Assembly: GCF_004152845.1 (NCBI RefSeq)
Contig: NZ_SEON01000001.1
Coordinates: forward strand, 372,001-436,000
Reading direction: 5' to 3'
Origin: Sphingobium fuliginis
GTDB lineage: Bacteria > Pseudomonadota > Alphaproteobacteria > Sphingomonadales > Sphingomonadaceae
Length of the DNA stretch: 64,000 nucleotides
Shown here: positions 53,115 through 62,309 of the stretch, piece by piece
How the letters are laid out: each line of letters opens with the position of its first letter
Position numbering within the stretch: position 1 is the first letter of the stretch
The notes under the pieces: model-generated
Databases searched by the model: none
What the model was told of the DNA's origin: nothing
Seen by the model: the letters and a program-made list of their open reading frames with translations, nothing else
Position numbers and translations under genes: made by a program

Positions 53115-56100
53115 ATGACGGCATTGGCTGAATCGAGGCAAGTTGACCACAGCATAAGCGAAGCGCTGGAGGCGGCGCTGGCTCGGGGCGCCCTGCCCGG
53201 CGAAAGCGAAGGATTCGACCAGAAGGCGATGCTGGCGGCGGCGGCCTTCATCGCCGGCACCGCCGCGACCCGCCGGCCCGGCCATGTCGCCATCGGCATG
53301 GAAACGCTGGGCGAAGGCGCGACGGGGCGCTACATGCGGATCGCCATCGTCAATGACGACATGCCCTTTCTGGTCGATTCCATCGCCAATGCGCTGGCCG
53401 CCGCCGACATCATCATCCATCGCCTGCTTCATCCCGTCCTGTCGGTCGAGCGCGACGGCGACGGCCATTTGAAGGCGATACTCGACAATGAAGCCGCCGG
53501 GGCGCGCCGGGAATCGATGATCTATATCGAGGCGGACCGCGCCGACGCGAAGGCCCGCCGCGCGCTGGAAAAGGCGCTGGAGGAAACGCTGGCGGACGTC
53601 CGCGCCGCCGTGTCCGACTGGCCGAAGATGCGGGAGGCGATGGCGGCCGATGCCGATGCCGTGCCCGACGAGGAAGGGGCGGCGCTGCTGCGCTGGTTCC
53701 TGGCCCGCCACTTCACCCAGATCGGCCATGAGGTTCGCCACCGCGACGGAAAGGCGGACGCCGGCATCGGCATCTGCGGCCTGCGCGACCAGCCCCTGCT
53801 GGCCCCCGCGACGCTGGAGGCGGCCTTCAACTGGTTCGAGGAAGGCAAGCGCACGCCGCTGATCATCAAGTCCAACCGCCTCTCCCGCGTCCACCGCCCC
53901 GTCCTGCTGGACCTGATCATCGTGCCGGTCCGGGACGGCAAGCAGGTGACGGCGCTGTCCATCCACGCCGGCATGTGGACCAGCGCCGGGCTGGCGACCA
54001 CGCCCGACAGGGTGCCGCTGCTGCGGTCTGCGCTGTCGGCGCTGATGGACAAGTTCGATTTCGATCCGCACGGCCATGCGGGCAAGGTGCTGACCCATGC
54101 GCTGACCGCCCTGCCCCACGACATCCTCATCGGCTTCGACCGCGAGACGCTGGAGCGGCTGGTGCTGACCTTCATGTCGCTGACCGACCGGCCGCGGCCG
54201 AAACTGGTGCTGGGCACCAGTGCGCTGGCCCGCCATCTCTATGCCTTCGCCTGGCTGCCGCGCGAGGAGCTGACCACGGCGCGGCGCGTCGCGGTGCAGG
54301 ACATGCTGAGCCAGGCCTGCAACGGCCCGGTGCTGAGCTGGTCGATCGCTCTGGAGGAAAGCGGCCTGGCGCTGCTGCGCATCACGCTCGACCTGCGCGA
54401 CGGCGGCGTGGTGCCCGATGAACAGCCGCTCGACCGGCAGTTGAAGCAAATGGTGCGCGGCTGGCTGCCCGCTGTCGAGGAGGCGCTGGCCGAAAGCGAG
54501 GAGGCCGGCCGGGCCGCGACGCTGGCGCAGCGCTACGCCCCCGGCTTTCCCATGGGCTATCGAAACGGCGCCGGCCCGGCCGAGGCGGCGATCGACATCC
54601 GCCTGCTGCACAGCCTGTCCGCCCCCGGCGACAAGTCGATCCGCATCTATCGCAACGAAGAGGATGCGCCCGAACGGCTGCGGCTGAAGCTCTACAGCCA
54701 TGACGCCATCGCCCTGTCCGAAGTGGTCCCCGCCTTCGAGAATTTCGGTTTCCGCGTGATCGACGAGATGCTGACGGCGGTCGAAGCCAGGGGACAGGCG
54801 GGCGCGCTGGGCCATGTCCAGCGCTTCGTCCTGGAACTGCCGGCGGGAGGCGATGCCGAAACCGTGATCGCCCGCGCCAACATCGTGACGGAAGCGATCG
54901 CGCAGGTCACCGAAGGCGTGGCGGAGAATGACCGGTTCAACGAGTTGATCGTCACCGCCGGGCTGGACCAGCGATCGGTCGTGCTGCTGCGCGCACTGTT
55001 CCGCTATCTGCGCCAGACCGGCATGGCCTATGGCATGGCGACCTTTGCCGAAACGCTGCGGCGTGAGCAGGGCATCGCCCGCCAGCTCATCGAGCTGTTC
55101 GAGGCGCTGCACGATCCGGAGGCCAAGGATGGACCGGCGCGCGCCGCCGCCGCGCAACAGACGATCGAGGCGGGGCTGGAGAAGGTCACGGCCATAGACG
55201 AGGATCGCGTGCTGCGCCTGCTGCGCGCCGTGATCACCGCGACGCTGCGCACCAATTTCTACAGCCCGGCCGCGCAGGAGGCGCTGGCCTTCAAGCTGGA
55301 CAGCGCGCAGGTCCCCGGCCTGCCCGCGCCGCTGCCATGGCGGGAAATCTGGGTCTATTCGCCACGCGTCGAGGGCATCCATCTGCGCGCGGGGCCCGTG
55401 GCGCGCGGCGGGCTGCGCTGGTCCGACCGCCGGGACGATTTCCGCACCGAAATATTGGGCCTGATGAAGGCGCAACGAGTGAAGAATGCCGTCATCGTGC
55501 CGACAGGCGCCAAGGGCGGCTTCTATCCCAAGCAGCTTCCCAACCCGCAGGTCGACCGCGACGCCTGGTTCGCGGAAGGCACGGAAAGCTACCGCATCTT
55601 CATCCGCGCCCTGCTTTCGGTCACCGACAATATCGTCAAGGGCAAGGTGAAGCACCCGGCGCAGGTCGTCATCCACGACGGCGACGATCCCTATTTCGTC
55701 GTCGCCGCCGACAAGGGCACGGCCACCTTCTCCGACGTCGCCAACGCCCTTGCACTGGAACGCGACTTCTGGCTGGGTGACGCCTTCGCCAGCGGCGGCT
55801 CCCACGGCTATGACCACAAGGCGATGGGCATTACCGCCAGGGGCGCGTGGATCAGCGTGAAGCGGCATTTCGCGGAAATGGGCGTCGACGTGCAAAGCGA
55901 GCCGGTGCGCGTCGTCGGCTGCGGCGATATGTCGGGCGATGTGTTCGGCAACGGCATGCTGCTGTCGAAGGCGATCAAGCTGGTCGCCGCCTTCGATCAC
56001 CGCCACATCTTCCTCGACCCCGATCCCGATCCGGCGAAAAGCTGGGAAGAACGCAACCGCCTGTTCCAGTTGCCGCGCTCAAGTTGGGACGATTATGACA

Positions 56101-57782
56101 AGACGCTGATCTCCAGGGGCGGCGGCGTCTTCCCGCGCAGCCTCAAGAGCATCCGCCTCACCCCGGAGGTGCAGGCGATATTGGGCGTCACCGACGCCGA
56201 AATGGAGCCGACGGCGCTGATCTCCGCGATCCTGAAAAGCCCCAACGACCTGCTCTGGTTCGGCGGCATCGGCACCTATGTGAAGGCCGCCGCACAGAGC
56301 CATGGCGATGTGGGCGACCCCGCCAACGACCGCCTGCGCGTCAATGCCGAGCAGCTTCGCGTGAAGGTGGTGGGCGAAGGCGCCAATCTGGGCGTCACCC
56401 AGGCGGGCCGCATCGCCTTCTCCCTGCGCGGCGGGCGGATCAACACCGACTTCATCGACAATTCGGCCGGCGTCGACTGTTCGGACAATGAGGTCAACAT
56501 AAAGATCGCGCTCAACAAGGAAATGGCGGAAGGCCGCCTCTCCTTCGACGACCGCAACAGGCTGCTGGTCGGCATGACGGACGCGGTGGCCGACATCGTG
56601 CTGGAGGACAATCGCCTCCAGGCGCTCGGCCTTTCCATCGCGGAGGCGGGCGGCGCGGCGGAACTGGCGAGCTATGTGCGGCTGATCGAAACCTTCGAGG
56701 AGACGGGCCGGCTCGACCGGCAGGTGGAAGGGCTTGCCGCCAACGACCAGTTGCTGCGGCGCGGTCAGGAGGGGCTGGGCCTCACCCGGCCTGAACTCGC
56801 GGTGCTGCTGTCGACCGCCAAGCTCGCCTTGCAGGACGCCATCGAGCATGGCGACCTGGCCACCGACCCCAGCATGGACGACGAACTCGCCCAGGCCTTC
56901 CCGCCCGCGATGCGGAAGAAGGAGGCCGACGCCATCGCCGCCCATGCGCTGAAGAGGGAGATCATCGCCACCAAGGTCGCGAACCGCATCGTCAACCGGC
57001 TCGGCCTGATCCATCCGTTCGAACTGGCGGAGGAGGAGGGCTGCTCGCTGGCCGACCTCGCCAGCGCCTTCCTGATCGCGGAAAGGCTCTACGACATCCG
57101 CCGGCTATGGGATGACATCGACGCGGCGGAGATGTCCGAAGCCGCCCGGCTCGCCCTGTTCGGGGACATCGCCAACGGCATGCGGGCGCAGATCGCGGAC
57201 ATATTGCGCAGCCTGCCGTCCGGCACGCTGCCGCAGGCGGGCCATGGCGCGCTGGCCAAGGGCGTGGGCATGCTGGCGAAGCAGGTGGACGACCTGCTCA
57301 CCAGCGAGGCGCTGCGCCGGGTCACGGCCGCAACCGACCGGCTGCTCTCGCTGGGCGCGCCGGAAGCGCTGACCCGCCGGACCGCCGGCCTGTTCAAGCT
57401 GGACGGCGCGGTGGGCATCGCCGCGCTGGCCGGGCGCCTGTCGGTGGATGAAGTCGCCCTGACCCGCGCCTTCACCCATCTGGGCGAAGCGGTCGGCATC
57501 GACTGGGTGCAGTCCACCGCCGCGCGCATGGCGCCGTCCGATCCGTGGGAGCGGCTGCTGATCTCCGGCGTGGCGCGCGACATGCAGCAGGTGCGGCTCG
57601 ACTTCCTGGCGCAGGGGACGGGCAAGGACATCGCCCATCATGTCGAGGCATGGCTGAAGGAAAGGGGCGCCCGCATCCAGCAGTTCCGCGCCCTCGTCCA
57701 GCGCGCCAAGACGGCGGCGACGCCCAATGTCGCGATGCTGGCGGAGATCGCGGGTCAGGCGCGGGGATTGTTGGGGCGGTAG
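53115..57782 (+). CDS. NAD-specific glutamate dehydrogenase, large (about 170 kDa) type
   Basis: 1555 residues from ATG at 53115 (an in-frame ATG at 53010 adds 35 unlike residues). This size and the blocks NDDMPFLVDSIANAL near the start, VEGIHLRAGPVARGGLRWSDR, VIVPTGAKGGF, DGDDPYFVVAADKGTATFSDVAN and GCGDMSGDVFGNGMLLS are those of the GDH-180 family, which deaminates glutamate to 2-oxoglutarate and NADH. The C-terminal third is alpha-helical and family-specific. It is cytoplasmic and homo-oligomeric. The role is glutamate catabolism; regulation may involve the PAS-like gene. Confidence 0.95.
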   Translation: MTALAESRQVDHSISEALEAALARGALPGESEGFDQKAMLAAAAFIAGTAATRRPGHVAIGMETLGEGATGRYMRIAIVNDDMPFLVDSIANALAAADIIIHRLLHPVLSVERDGDGHLKAILDNEAAGARRESMIYIEADRADAKARRALEKALEETLADVRAAVSDWPKMREAMAADADAVPDEEGAALLRWFLARHFTQIGHEVRHRDGKADAGIGICGLRDQPLLAPATLEAAFNWFEEGKRTPLIIKSNRLSRVHRPVLLDLIIVPVRDGKQVTALSIHAGMWTSAGLATTPDRVPLLRSALSALMDKFDFDPHGHAGKVLTHALTALPHDILIGFDRETLERLVLTFMSLTDRPRPKLVLGTSALARHLYAFAWLPREELTTARRVAVQDMLSQACNGPVLSWSIALEESGLALLRITLDLRDGGVVPDEQPLDRQLKQMVRGWLPAVEEALAESEEAGRAATLAQRYAPGFPMGYRNGAGPAEAAIDIRLLHSLSAPGDKSIRIYRNEEDAPERLRLKLYSHDAIALSEVVPAFENFGFRVIDEMLTAVEARGQAGALGHVQRFVLELPAGGDAETVIARANIVTEAIAQVTEGVAENDRFNELIVTAGLDQRSVVLLRALFRYLRQTGMAYGMATFAETLRREQGIARQLIELFEALHDPEAKDGPARAAAAQQTIEAGLEKVTAIDEDRVLRLLRAVITATLRTNFYSPAAQEALAFKLDSAQVPGLPAPLPWREIWVYSPRVEGIHLRAGPVARGGLRWSDRRDDFRTEILGLMKAQRVKNAVIVPTGAKGGFYPKQLPNPQVDRDAWFAEGTESYRIFIRALLSVTDNIVKGKVKHPAQVVIHDGDDPYFVVAADKGTATFSDVANALALERDFWLGDAFASGGSHGYDHKAMGITARGAWISVKRHFAEMGVDVQSEPVRVVGCGDMSGDVFGNGMLLSKAIKLVAAFDHRHIFLDPDPDPAKSWEERNRLFQLPRSSWDDYDKTLISRGGGVFPRSLKSIRLTPEVQAILGVTDAEMEPTALISAILKSPNDLLWFGGIGTYVKAAAQSHGDVGDPANDRLRVNAEQLRVKVVGEGANLGVTQAGRIAFSLRGGRINTDFIDNSAGVDCSDNEVNIKIALNKEMAEGRLSFDDRNRLLVGMTDAVADIVLEDNRLQALGLSIAEAGGAAELASYVRLIETFEETGRLDRQVEGLAANDQLLRRGQEGLGLTRPELAVLLSTAKLALQDAIEHGDLATDPSMDDELAQAFPPAMRKKEADAIAAHALKREIIATKVANRIVNRLGLIHPFELAEEEGCSLADLASAFLIAERLYDIRRLWDDIDAAEMSEAARLALFGDIANGMRAQIADILRSLPSGTLPQAGHGALAKGVGMLAKQVDDLLTSEALRRVTAATDRLLSLGAPEALTRRTAGLFKLDGAVGIAALAGRLSVDEVALTRAFTHLGEAVGIDWVQSTAARMAPSDPWERLLISGVARDMQQVRLDFLAQGTGKDIAHHVEAWLKERGARIQQFRALVQRAKTAATPNVAMLAEIAGQARGLLGR

Positions 57783-57807
57783 GAGGCTTTACGCTCTCTC
57801 CAACCCC

Positions 57808-57835
57808 CGTCATTCCCGCGCAGGCGGGAATGACG
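57808..57835. terminator. Bidirectional hairpin between convergent genes
   Basis: Perfect 12-bp stem (CGTCATTCCCGC / complement) with GCAG loop, right at the 3' end of the MlaA-like gene and 26 bases after the dehydrogenase stop. The same palindrome type is common in many proteobacterial genomes. Confidence 0.7.
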
Positions 57836-57836
57836 A

Positions 57837-58823
57837 TTATGGGGTGGGGGTGGGAATCGGCTCCGGCGCAGGGACCGTTTCCGGCGGCGGCGCCTTCCCC
57901 AGCCCCGGCCCATAGACCGGCGTCACCGGTTCCTCCACCGTGCGTCCGTGCAGCGCCTCGATCTCCGCCTTGCGCTGTTTCAGATACAGCTCGCGATAAT
58001 AGGCATAGGGATTTTCCTCGCTGCGAATCTGCTGGATCGTCTCGTCGAAGGCGGCGCGTTCGCCCAGCTGGTTCAGGATCGTCGCGGGAATCACATATTT
58101 CGGCTCGTTGAACGGCTTGCCGACGGCGAAGGGCACGACCAGCTTGTCCACCGTATCCCCCACAATGTCGCGCAGCGTCGTCGGCCCGACGATCGGCAGA
58201 TACATATAGGGGCCCGGCCCCACGCCATAATAGCCCAGCACATTGGCAAGGCCGTTGGGCCGATAGGGCAGGAAGAAGGGCTTGCGCTTCGCCACGTCGA
58301 ACAGGCCGGCCACGCCCAGGGTGGTGTTGATGGTGAAGCGTCCGACCGTCTCCATCGCCTTGCCCGGCTTGAACTGGAGCATATAGGCCAGGAAGACCAC
58401 CGGCTCCTGCAAGTTGGAGAAGAAGTTGCGCAGCCCCTTGCGCGCGGGCTTTGGCAGACCCTTGTTATAGGCCTTGGCGACCGGTTCCAACACGGCCTTG
58501 TCGACCGCCTGCACCGTCTGGAAACTCTTCTCGTTCAGCCGCTCCAGCGGATCGCCCGGCGGCGGGCGGCTATGGCCCGTCACGACGATCTCGCCCGGCT
58601 GCGGCGCGGCAGCCGCAGGCGCGTCCGTGCCCGGCAGGTTCGGCATTACCGGCGGCGGCGGCACGACCAGCACCTGCGGCGTCCCTCCGGCGGCGGCCTG
58701 CGGAGCGGCAGACGCATCGGGCGCTGGCGCGGCAACGGCGGCAGGGTCGGACGCCGCCGCCCCCTCCGTTCCCGCTTGCGCGCCCATCATCAGCATTCCA
58801 GCGGCTATGGCCGGCGTCAGCAT
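57837..58823 (-). CDS. mlaA: MlaA/VacJ-family protein (no lipobox cysteine)
   Basis: 328 residues from ATG at 58823 (AAGGA 8 bases upstream; ATG at 58871 adds 16). The MlaA domain is full: DPLERLNEKSFQTVQAVDKAV, KGLRNFFSNLQEPVVFLAYML, GRFTINTTLGVAGLFDVA, PYMYLPIVGPTTLRD. MlaA is an outer-membrane protein that removes mislocalised phospholipids. The protein has no cysteine at all, so it is not a lipoprotein; a signal-like segment (TPAIAAGMLMMGAQAG) and a Pro/Ala-rich linker replace the anchor. The C-terminal tail is a Pro-rich ETVPAPEPIPTPTP. Confidence 0.88.
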   Translation of the reverse strand: MLTPAIAAGMLMMGAQAGTEGAAASDPAAVAAPAPDASAAPQAAAGGTPQVLVVPPPPVMPNLPGTDAPAAAAPQPGEIVVTGHSRPPPGDPLERLNEKSFQTVQAVDKAVLEPVAKAYNKGLPKPARKGLRNFFSNLQEPVVFLAYMLQFKPGKAMETVGRFTINTTLGVAGLFDVAKRKPFFLPYRPNGLANVLGYYGVGPGPYMYLPIVGPTTLRDIVGDTVDKLVVPFAVGKPFNEPKYVIPATILNQLGERAAFDETIQQIRSEENPYAYYRELYLKQRKAEIEALHGRTVEEPVTPVYGPGLGKAPPPETVPAPEPIPTPTP

Positions 58824-59021
58824 ATCGTCATTCCTTGCAGGCAGGCCCTTTGGAGCGGATGACATTTTCATGTCACGCCCGTTTCATTAAGGCGGCTAAT
58901 TGCGAAGGGGTCACCCGTCAATAGCATGACGCCGCCATCCTGCGCCGGCCGCCGCTCCATGGAAACGATCCGGCTTTGCCTCGCATATTTTGATACAAAT
59001 TTTGCAACGCCCATAGTTTGC

Positions 59022-59041
59022 AATTGCGAGTCGTTCGCGTT
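59022..59041 (+). promoter_or_regulatory. Candidate Fur-box-like site upstream of the PepSY operon
   Basis: AATTGCGAGTCGTTCGCGTT contains GCGA-N5-TCGC and resembles alphaproteobacterial Fur boxes. The gene downstream is of an iron-linked type. This assignment is from pattern only, and the operon's true start is not certain. Confidence 0.3.
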
Positions 59042-59083
59042 ATGCAGCCTGCCTCATCTCCCACAGGACTCGTCCCGCTTCCG

Positions 59084-59731
59084 ATGCACGCCCCCGCCCG
59101 CACCCAGCCGAACAACAGGAAGAAGAGCCCGAAGGCCTTCTGGCTGAAGCAGCTTCATACCTGGCATTGGGTGAGTTCCGCGATCAGCCTGATCGGCCTG
59201 CTGCTGTTCGCCTTCACCGGCATCACGCTGAACCACGCCGCCGATGTCGAGGGTTCGCCGCAGACGGTGACCAGGTCGGCCACCCTGCCCCCCGCCTTGC
59301 TGAAGCAGGTCGCGGCGGACGAGGCGCCCGACGCCAAGAGGCCCCTCCCCGCCCCGATCGCCCGATGGGTGGAACAGGAAATCGGCCAAAGCGGCGCGGG
59401 CGAAGCGGAATGGTCGGCGGACGAGGTCTATCTTGCCCTGCCCCGCCCCGGCGGCGACGGCTGGGTATCGATCGACCGGCATAGCGGCGAAGTCACCAGC
59501 GAGGCGACGAGCCGGGGCTGGATCAGCTATCTCAACGACCTGCACAAGGGCCGCAACGCCGGCAATATATGGAAGTGGTTCATCGACATCTTCGCCGTCG
59601 CCTGCTTCCTCTTCGCCCTCACCGGCCTGCTCCTGCTCTGGCTCCATGCCAAGAAGCGCCCGACCACCTGGCCGCTGGTCGCCGCGGGCCTCGCCATTCC
59701 GGCCGTCCTGGCCATCATCTTCATCCATTAA
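59084..59731 (+). CDS. PepSY-type membrane protein
   Basis: About 215 residues. An N-terminal membrane helix (HTWHWVSSAISLIGLLLFAFTGITL) is followed by a periplasmic PepSY region with WVSIDRHSGEVTSEATSRGW and two C-terminal helices. ATG at 59084 was chosen because it lies close to the conserved part; ATG at 59045 and 59018 are possible. PepSY-transmembrane proteins move electrons across the inner membrane. Next is a DUF2271 gene with an ApbE flavinylation motif. Confidence 0.72.
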   Translation: MHAPARTQPNNRKKSPKAFWLKQLHTWHWVSSAISLIGLLLFAFTGITLNHAADVEGSPQTVTRSATLPPALLKQVAADEAPDAKRPLPAPIARWVEQEIGQSGAGEAEWSADEVYLALPRPGGDGWVSIDRHSGEVTSEATSRGWISYLNDLHKGRNAGNIWKWFIDIFAVACFLFALTGLLLLWLHAKKRPTTWPLVAAGLAIPAVLAIIFIH

Positions 59732-59749
59732 GGGGGAGTTCTTCACCTC

Positions 59750-60274
59750 ATGCAGATCAGCCACAAGATCGTCCTGACCGGCGCGGCCATGGGCGCCAGC
59801 GCCGTCGCCATGCCCGCCACGGGCCTGACCCTGGACGTCACGCTTGCCCTGCCGCGCCTGTCGGTGGCGGAATATCACCGTCCCTATGTCGCGATCTGGC
59901 TGGAGAAGGAGGGCGCGCCCGCCCGCACTTTGTCGGTTCTCTACGATGTCGACAAGCGCAACAATGGCGGCGTCAAATGGCTGCGCGACATTCGCATGTG
60001 GTGGCGCGCCTCCGGCCGCTCGCTCGCCCTGCCCGCCGACGGCATTTCCGGCGCCACCCGCGCCCCCGGCACCCATAAGCTGAGCTTCACCGCCGGCAAG
60101 GGCGGCATGCCGGTCCTGACCCCCGGCAAATATACGCTGGTGGTGGAGGCTGCGCGTGAATCCGGCGGGCGCGAGGTGGTTCGCGTGCCGCTCAACGTAA
60201 CGGCGGCCGGGGCCAGAGGCAGCGCCGGCGGCCAGTTCGAACTGGGCGCGGTCAGCGCCGTGCTGTCGCGCTGA
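59750..60274 (+). CDS. DUF2271 protein with ApbE flavinylation motif
   Basis: 174 residues. An N-terminal export signal (GAAMGASAVAMPATG) and the DUF2271 core HRPYVAIWLEKEGAPARTLSVL, DIRMWWRASGRS are present. The motif DGISGAT (97-103) fits the ApbE acceptor consensus D-G-x-[S/T]-G-A-T, so Thr103 may carry covalent FMN. ApbE is encoded two genes downstream. The start has GGGGGAG about 11 bases upstream. It probably works as a periplasmic electron carrier; the acceptor is unknown. Confidence 0.8.
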   Translation: MQISHKIVLTGAAMGASAVAMPATGLTLDVTLALPRLSVAEYHRPYVAIWLEKEGAPARTLSVLYDVDKRNNGGVKWLRDIRMWWRASGRSLALPADGISGATRAPGTHKLSFTAGKGGMPVLTPGKYTLVVEAARESGGREVVRVPLNVTAAGARGSAGGQFELGAVSAVLSR

Positions 60275-60285
60275 GGAGGGAAGCC

Positions 60286-61185
60286 ATGATGACGTTCCGC
60301 AAGACGCTGTTGCTGCTCGCCGCCACCGCTGCCATGGCTCTGCCGCAAATGGCGGGCGCGGCGCGGCCCTGGATGCTGCCGTCCGAAACCATGTTCGCCG
60401 GCTCCGGCAATGAATGGCTGACGGTGGACGCCGCCATTTCCAGCGATCTCTATTATTTCGACCATCCGGGGCAGGACTGGCAGCCGGTCGTGACCGCACC
60501 GGACGGCAGCACGGCGCAGGTGGAAAACCGCGCCATCGGCAAGCTGCGCCAGACCTTCGACCTCGGCATCAGGACCAAGGGCACGTACAAGATCGCCATC
60601 GTCAACGAGATGCTGATGGGCAATTACATGCTGAACGGCGAGCGCAAGATGCTGCCGCGCGGCACCACCGCCGCGACGCTGGCGACCGCCGTGCCGCAGG
60701 GCGCGACGGACGTGCAGACGGCGACGGCGCGCACCCGGATCGAAACCTTCGTGACGGCGGGCGAGCCGGACCGAAAGGTCTTCACGACCACGGGCAAGGG
60801 GCTGGAGATGGTGCCCGTCACCCACCCCAACGACCTTGCCGTGGGCGAAGCCGCCACCTTCCAGTTCCTGTTGAACGGCAAGCCCGCGGCAGGGCTGGAC
60901 GTGGTCGCCATCCCGGGCGGCATCCGCTACCGGTCGGACCTCAAGCAGATGGATGCGAAGACCGATGCCGAAGGGAAGGTCAGCTTCACCTGGCCGGAAG
61001 CGGGCATGTATTGGGTCAGCCTCAGTTCCGGTGGGCGGCGCGGACCGGGCGGCGAAGGCTCCGGCGGTGCGCCGGGCGCAGCCGGGCCCCAGGGCCAGCC
61101 GCAGGGTGTAGGCGGGCCCCGTCCGCCCATGGGCCCGCCCCAGGACCGCGCCACCTATGCCATGACGGTGGAGGTGCAGGGCTGA
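60286..61185 (+). CDS. DUF4198-domain periplasmic protein
   Basis: 299 residues. A signal peptide (LLLLAATAAMALPQMAGA) precedes a DUF4198-type domain with RPWMLPSETMFAGSGNEWLTVDAA and a C-terminal beta region QFLLNGKPAAGLDVVAIPGG and SLSSGGRRGPG. The C-terminus is a low-complexity Gly/Pro-rich tail. DUF4198 proteins lie in metal and flavin-linked operons; this one follows DUF2271 by 11 bases. Start ATG at 60286 has GAGGAGGGAAG upstream. Confidence 0.78.
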   Translation: MMTFRKTLLLLAATAAMALPQMAGAARPWMLPSETMFAGSGNEWLTVDAAISSDLYYFDHPGQDWQPVVTAPDGSTAQVENRAIGKLRQTFDLGIRTKGTYKIAIVNEMLMGNYMLNGERKMLPRGTTAATLATAVPQGATDVQTATARTRIETFVTAGEPDRKVFTTTGKGLEMVPVTHPNDLAVGEAATFQFLLNGKPAAGLDVVAIPGGIRYRSDLKQMDAKTDAEGKVSFTWPEAGMYWVSLSSGGRRGPGGEGSGGAPGAAGPQGQPQGVGGPRPPMGPPQDRATYAMTVEVQG

Positions 61186-62159
61186 CCGCCCGCCCGATCC
61201 GCATCGCCATCCCGCCCTGCCTCTCGCCCGACCTGTTCGGGCCAGACAAGCAGGCTGGCAGGATCAGCGACTTTGGCGGTCCGACCATGGGCACGAGCTG
61301 GTCCGCCCGCATCGTCGACGCCCCGCCCGGCAGCGCGGCGGCGATGGAAACGGTGCTGGACCGCATCATCGCGCAGATGAGCAATTGGGAAGCGGCTTCC
61401 GCCATCAGCCGGTTCAATGCCGCGCCGGTCGGCCAATGGATGCCGCTGCCCGGCGAGATGCTGACCGTGCTGCGCGCCGGACTGGAGATGGCCCGGCTGT
61501 CGGGCGGCGCGTTCGATCCGGCGGTGGGCCGGCTGGTGGCGAAATGGGGCTTCGGTCCGGACGGGCTGACGGGCCTTTCCGAAGCACCCCATCATCCCTC
61601 GCCCTGGACCGCCATCGCGATCGAGGGCGACCGCGCCCGGCGCACGGCCGACGTGACGCTGGACTTTTCAGGCATCGCCAAGGGCTTTGCCGTGGATGCA
61701 ATGGCGGCTGCCCTGCGCGGCCTCGGCGCTGCGCATTTCCTGGTCGAGATCGGCGGCGAATTGCAGGGGCAAGGGGTCAAGCCCGACCTTCAGCCCTGGT
61801 GGGTGGACGTGGAGGCTCCGCCCGGCCTTGCGCTCCCTACGCTCCGGATAGCGCTTTGCGGCCTGTCGGTCGCGACATCCGGAGACTATCGCCGCTTCCG
61901 CCAGGAAGGCGGCGTCCGCCTTTCCCACAGCATGGACCCCGCCACTGGCGCGCCCATCACCAACGATGTGGCTTCCGTAACGGTGCTCCACGAAAGCGCG
62001 ATGCTGGCGGACGCCTGGGCGACCGCGATCACGATAATGGGGCATGAACGTGGCATGGCCCTCGCCACACGGCACGGCATTGCCGCATGCCTGATCCGGC
62101 GGGTTGCTGATCGCGGGCAGGAATATATGACGCCTGCCCTGGCCGCGATGCTGGATTGA
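61182..62159 (+). CDS. apbE: FAD:protein FMN transferase ApbE
   Basis: About 325 residues. GGPTMGTSWSARIV, FDPAVGRLVAKWGFGPDG, TLDFSGIAKGFAVDAMA, FLVEIGGELQGQG and SHSMDPATGAPITND are the ApbE blocks, and VTVLHESAMLADAWATAI is conserved. No ATG, GTG or TTG lies between the DUF4198 stop and the Met of PTMGTSW; CTG at 61182 overlaps the stop (CTGA) and has GGAGGT 6 bases upstream, so it is the best start. The enzyme attaches FMN to Ser/Thr of periplasmic acceptors, probably the DUF2271 protein. Confidence 0.82.
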   Translation: MTARPIRIAIPPCLSPDLFGPDKQAGRISDFGGPTMGTSWSARIVDAPPGSAAAMETVLDRIIAQMSNWEAASAISRFNAAPVGQWMPLPGEMLTVLRAGLEMARLSGGAFDPAVGRLVAKWGFGPDGLTGLSEAPHHPSPWTAIAIEGDRARRTADVTLDFSGIAKGFAVDAMAAALRGLGAAHFLVEIGGELQGQGVKPDLQPWWVDVEAPPGLALPTLRIALCGLSVATSGDYRRFRQEGGVRLSHSMDPATGAPITNDVASVTVLHESAMLADAWATAITIMGHERGMALATRHGIAACLIRRVADRGQEYMTPALAAMLD

Positions 62160-62309
62160 ACCCGAACGGGTGGCGAGCGGAGGATCTGCCCCGCACGCCT
62201 GCGAAGGCAGCGGCTTGGCGTGCTGGCAGCGGCGATTTGGCCACCCAAACCGCGCTTCAACCCAAAGCGCGCCTCGACAGCCGAGTATCGATAGGCCAAA
62301 GGCGAGCGC

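Noticed and set aside
52950..56006. Reverse open frame of more than 1000 codons opposite the glutamate dehydrogenase gene
   Set aside because: It mirrors the dehydrogenase; its translation is His/Arg/Gln-rich without domains.
60414..61181. In-frame upstream extension of ApbE through the DUF4198 gene
   Set aside because: The residues before 61182 are not ApbE-like and overlap a real gene in another frame.
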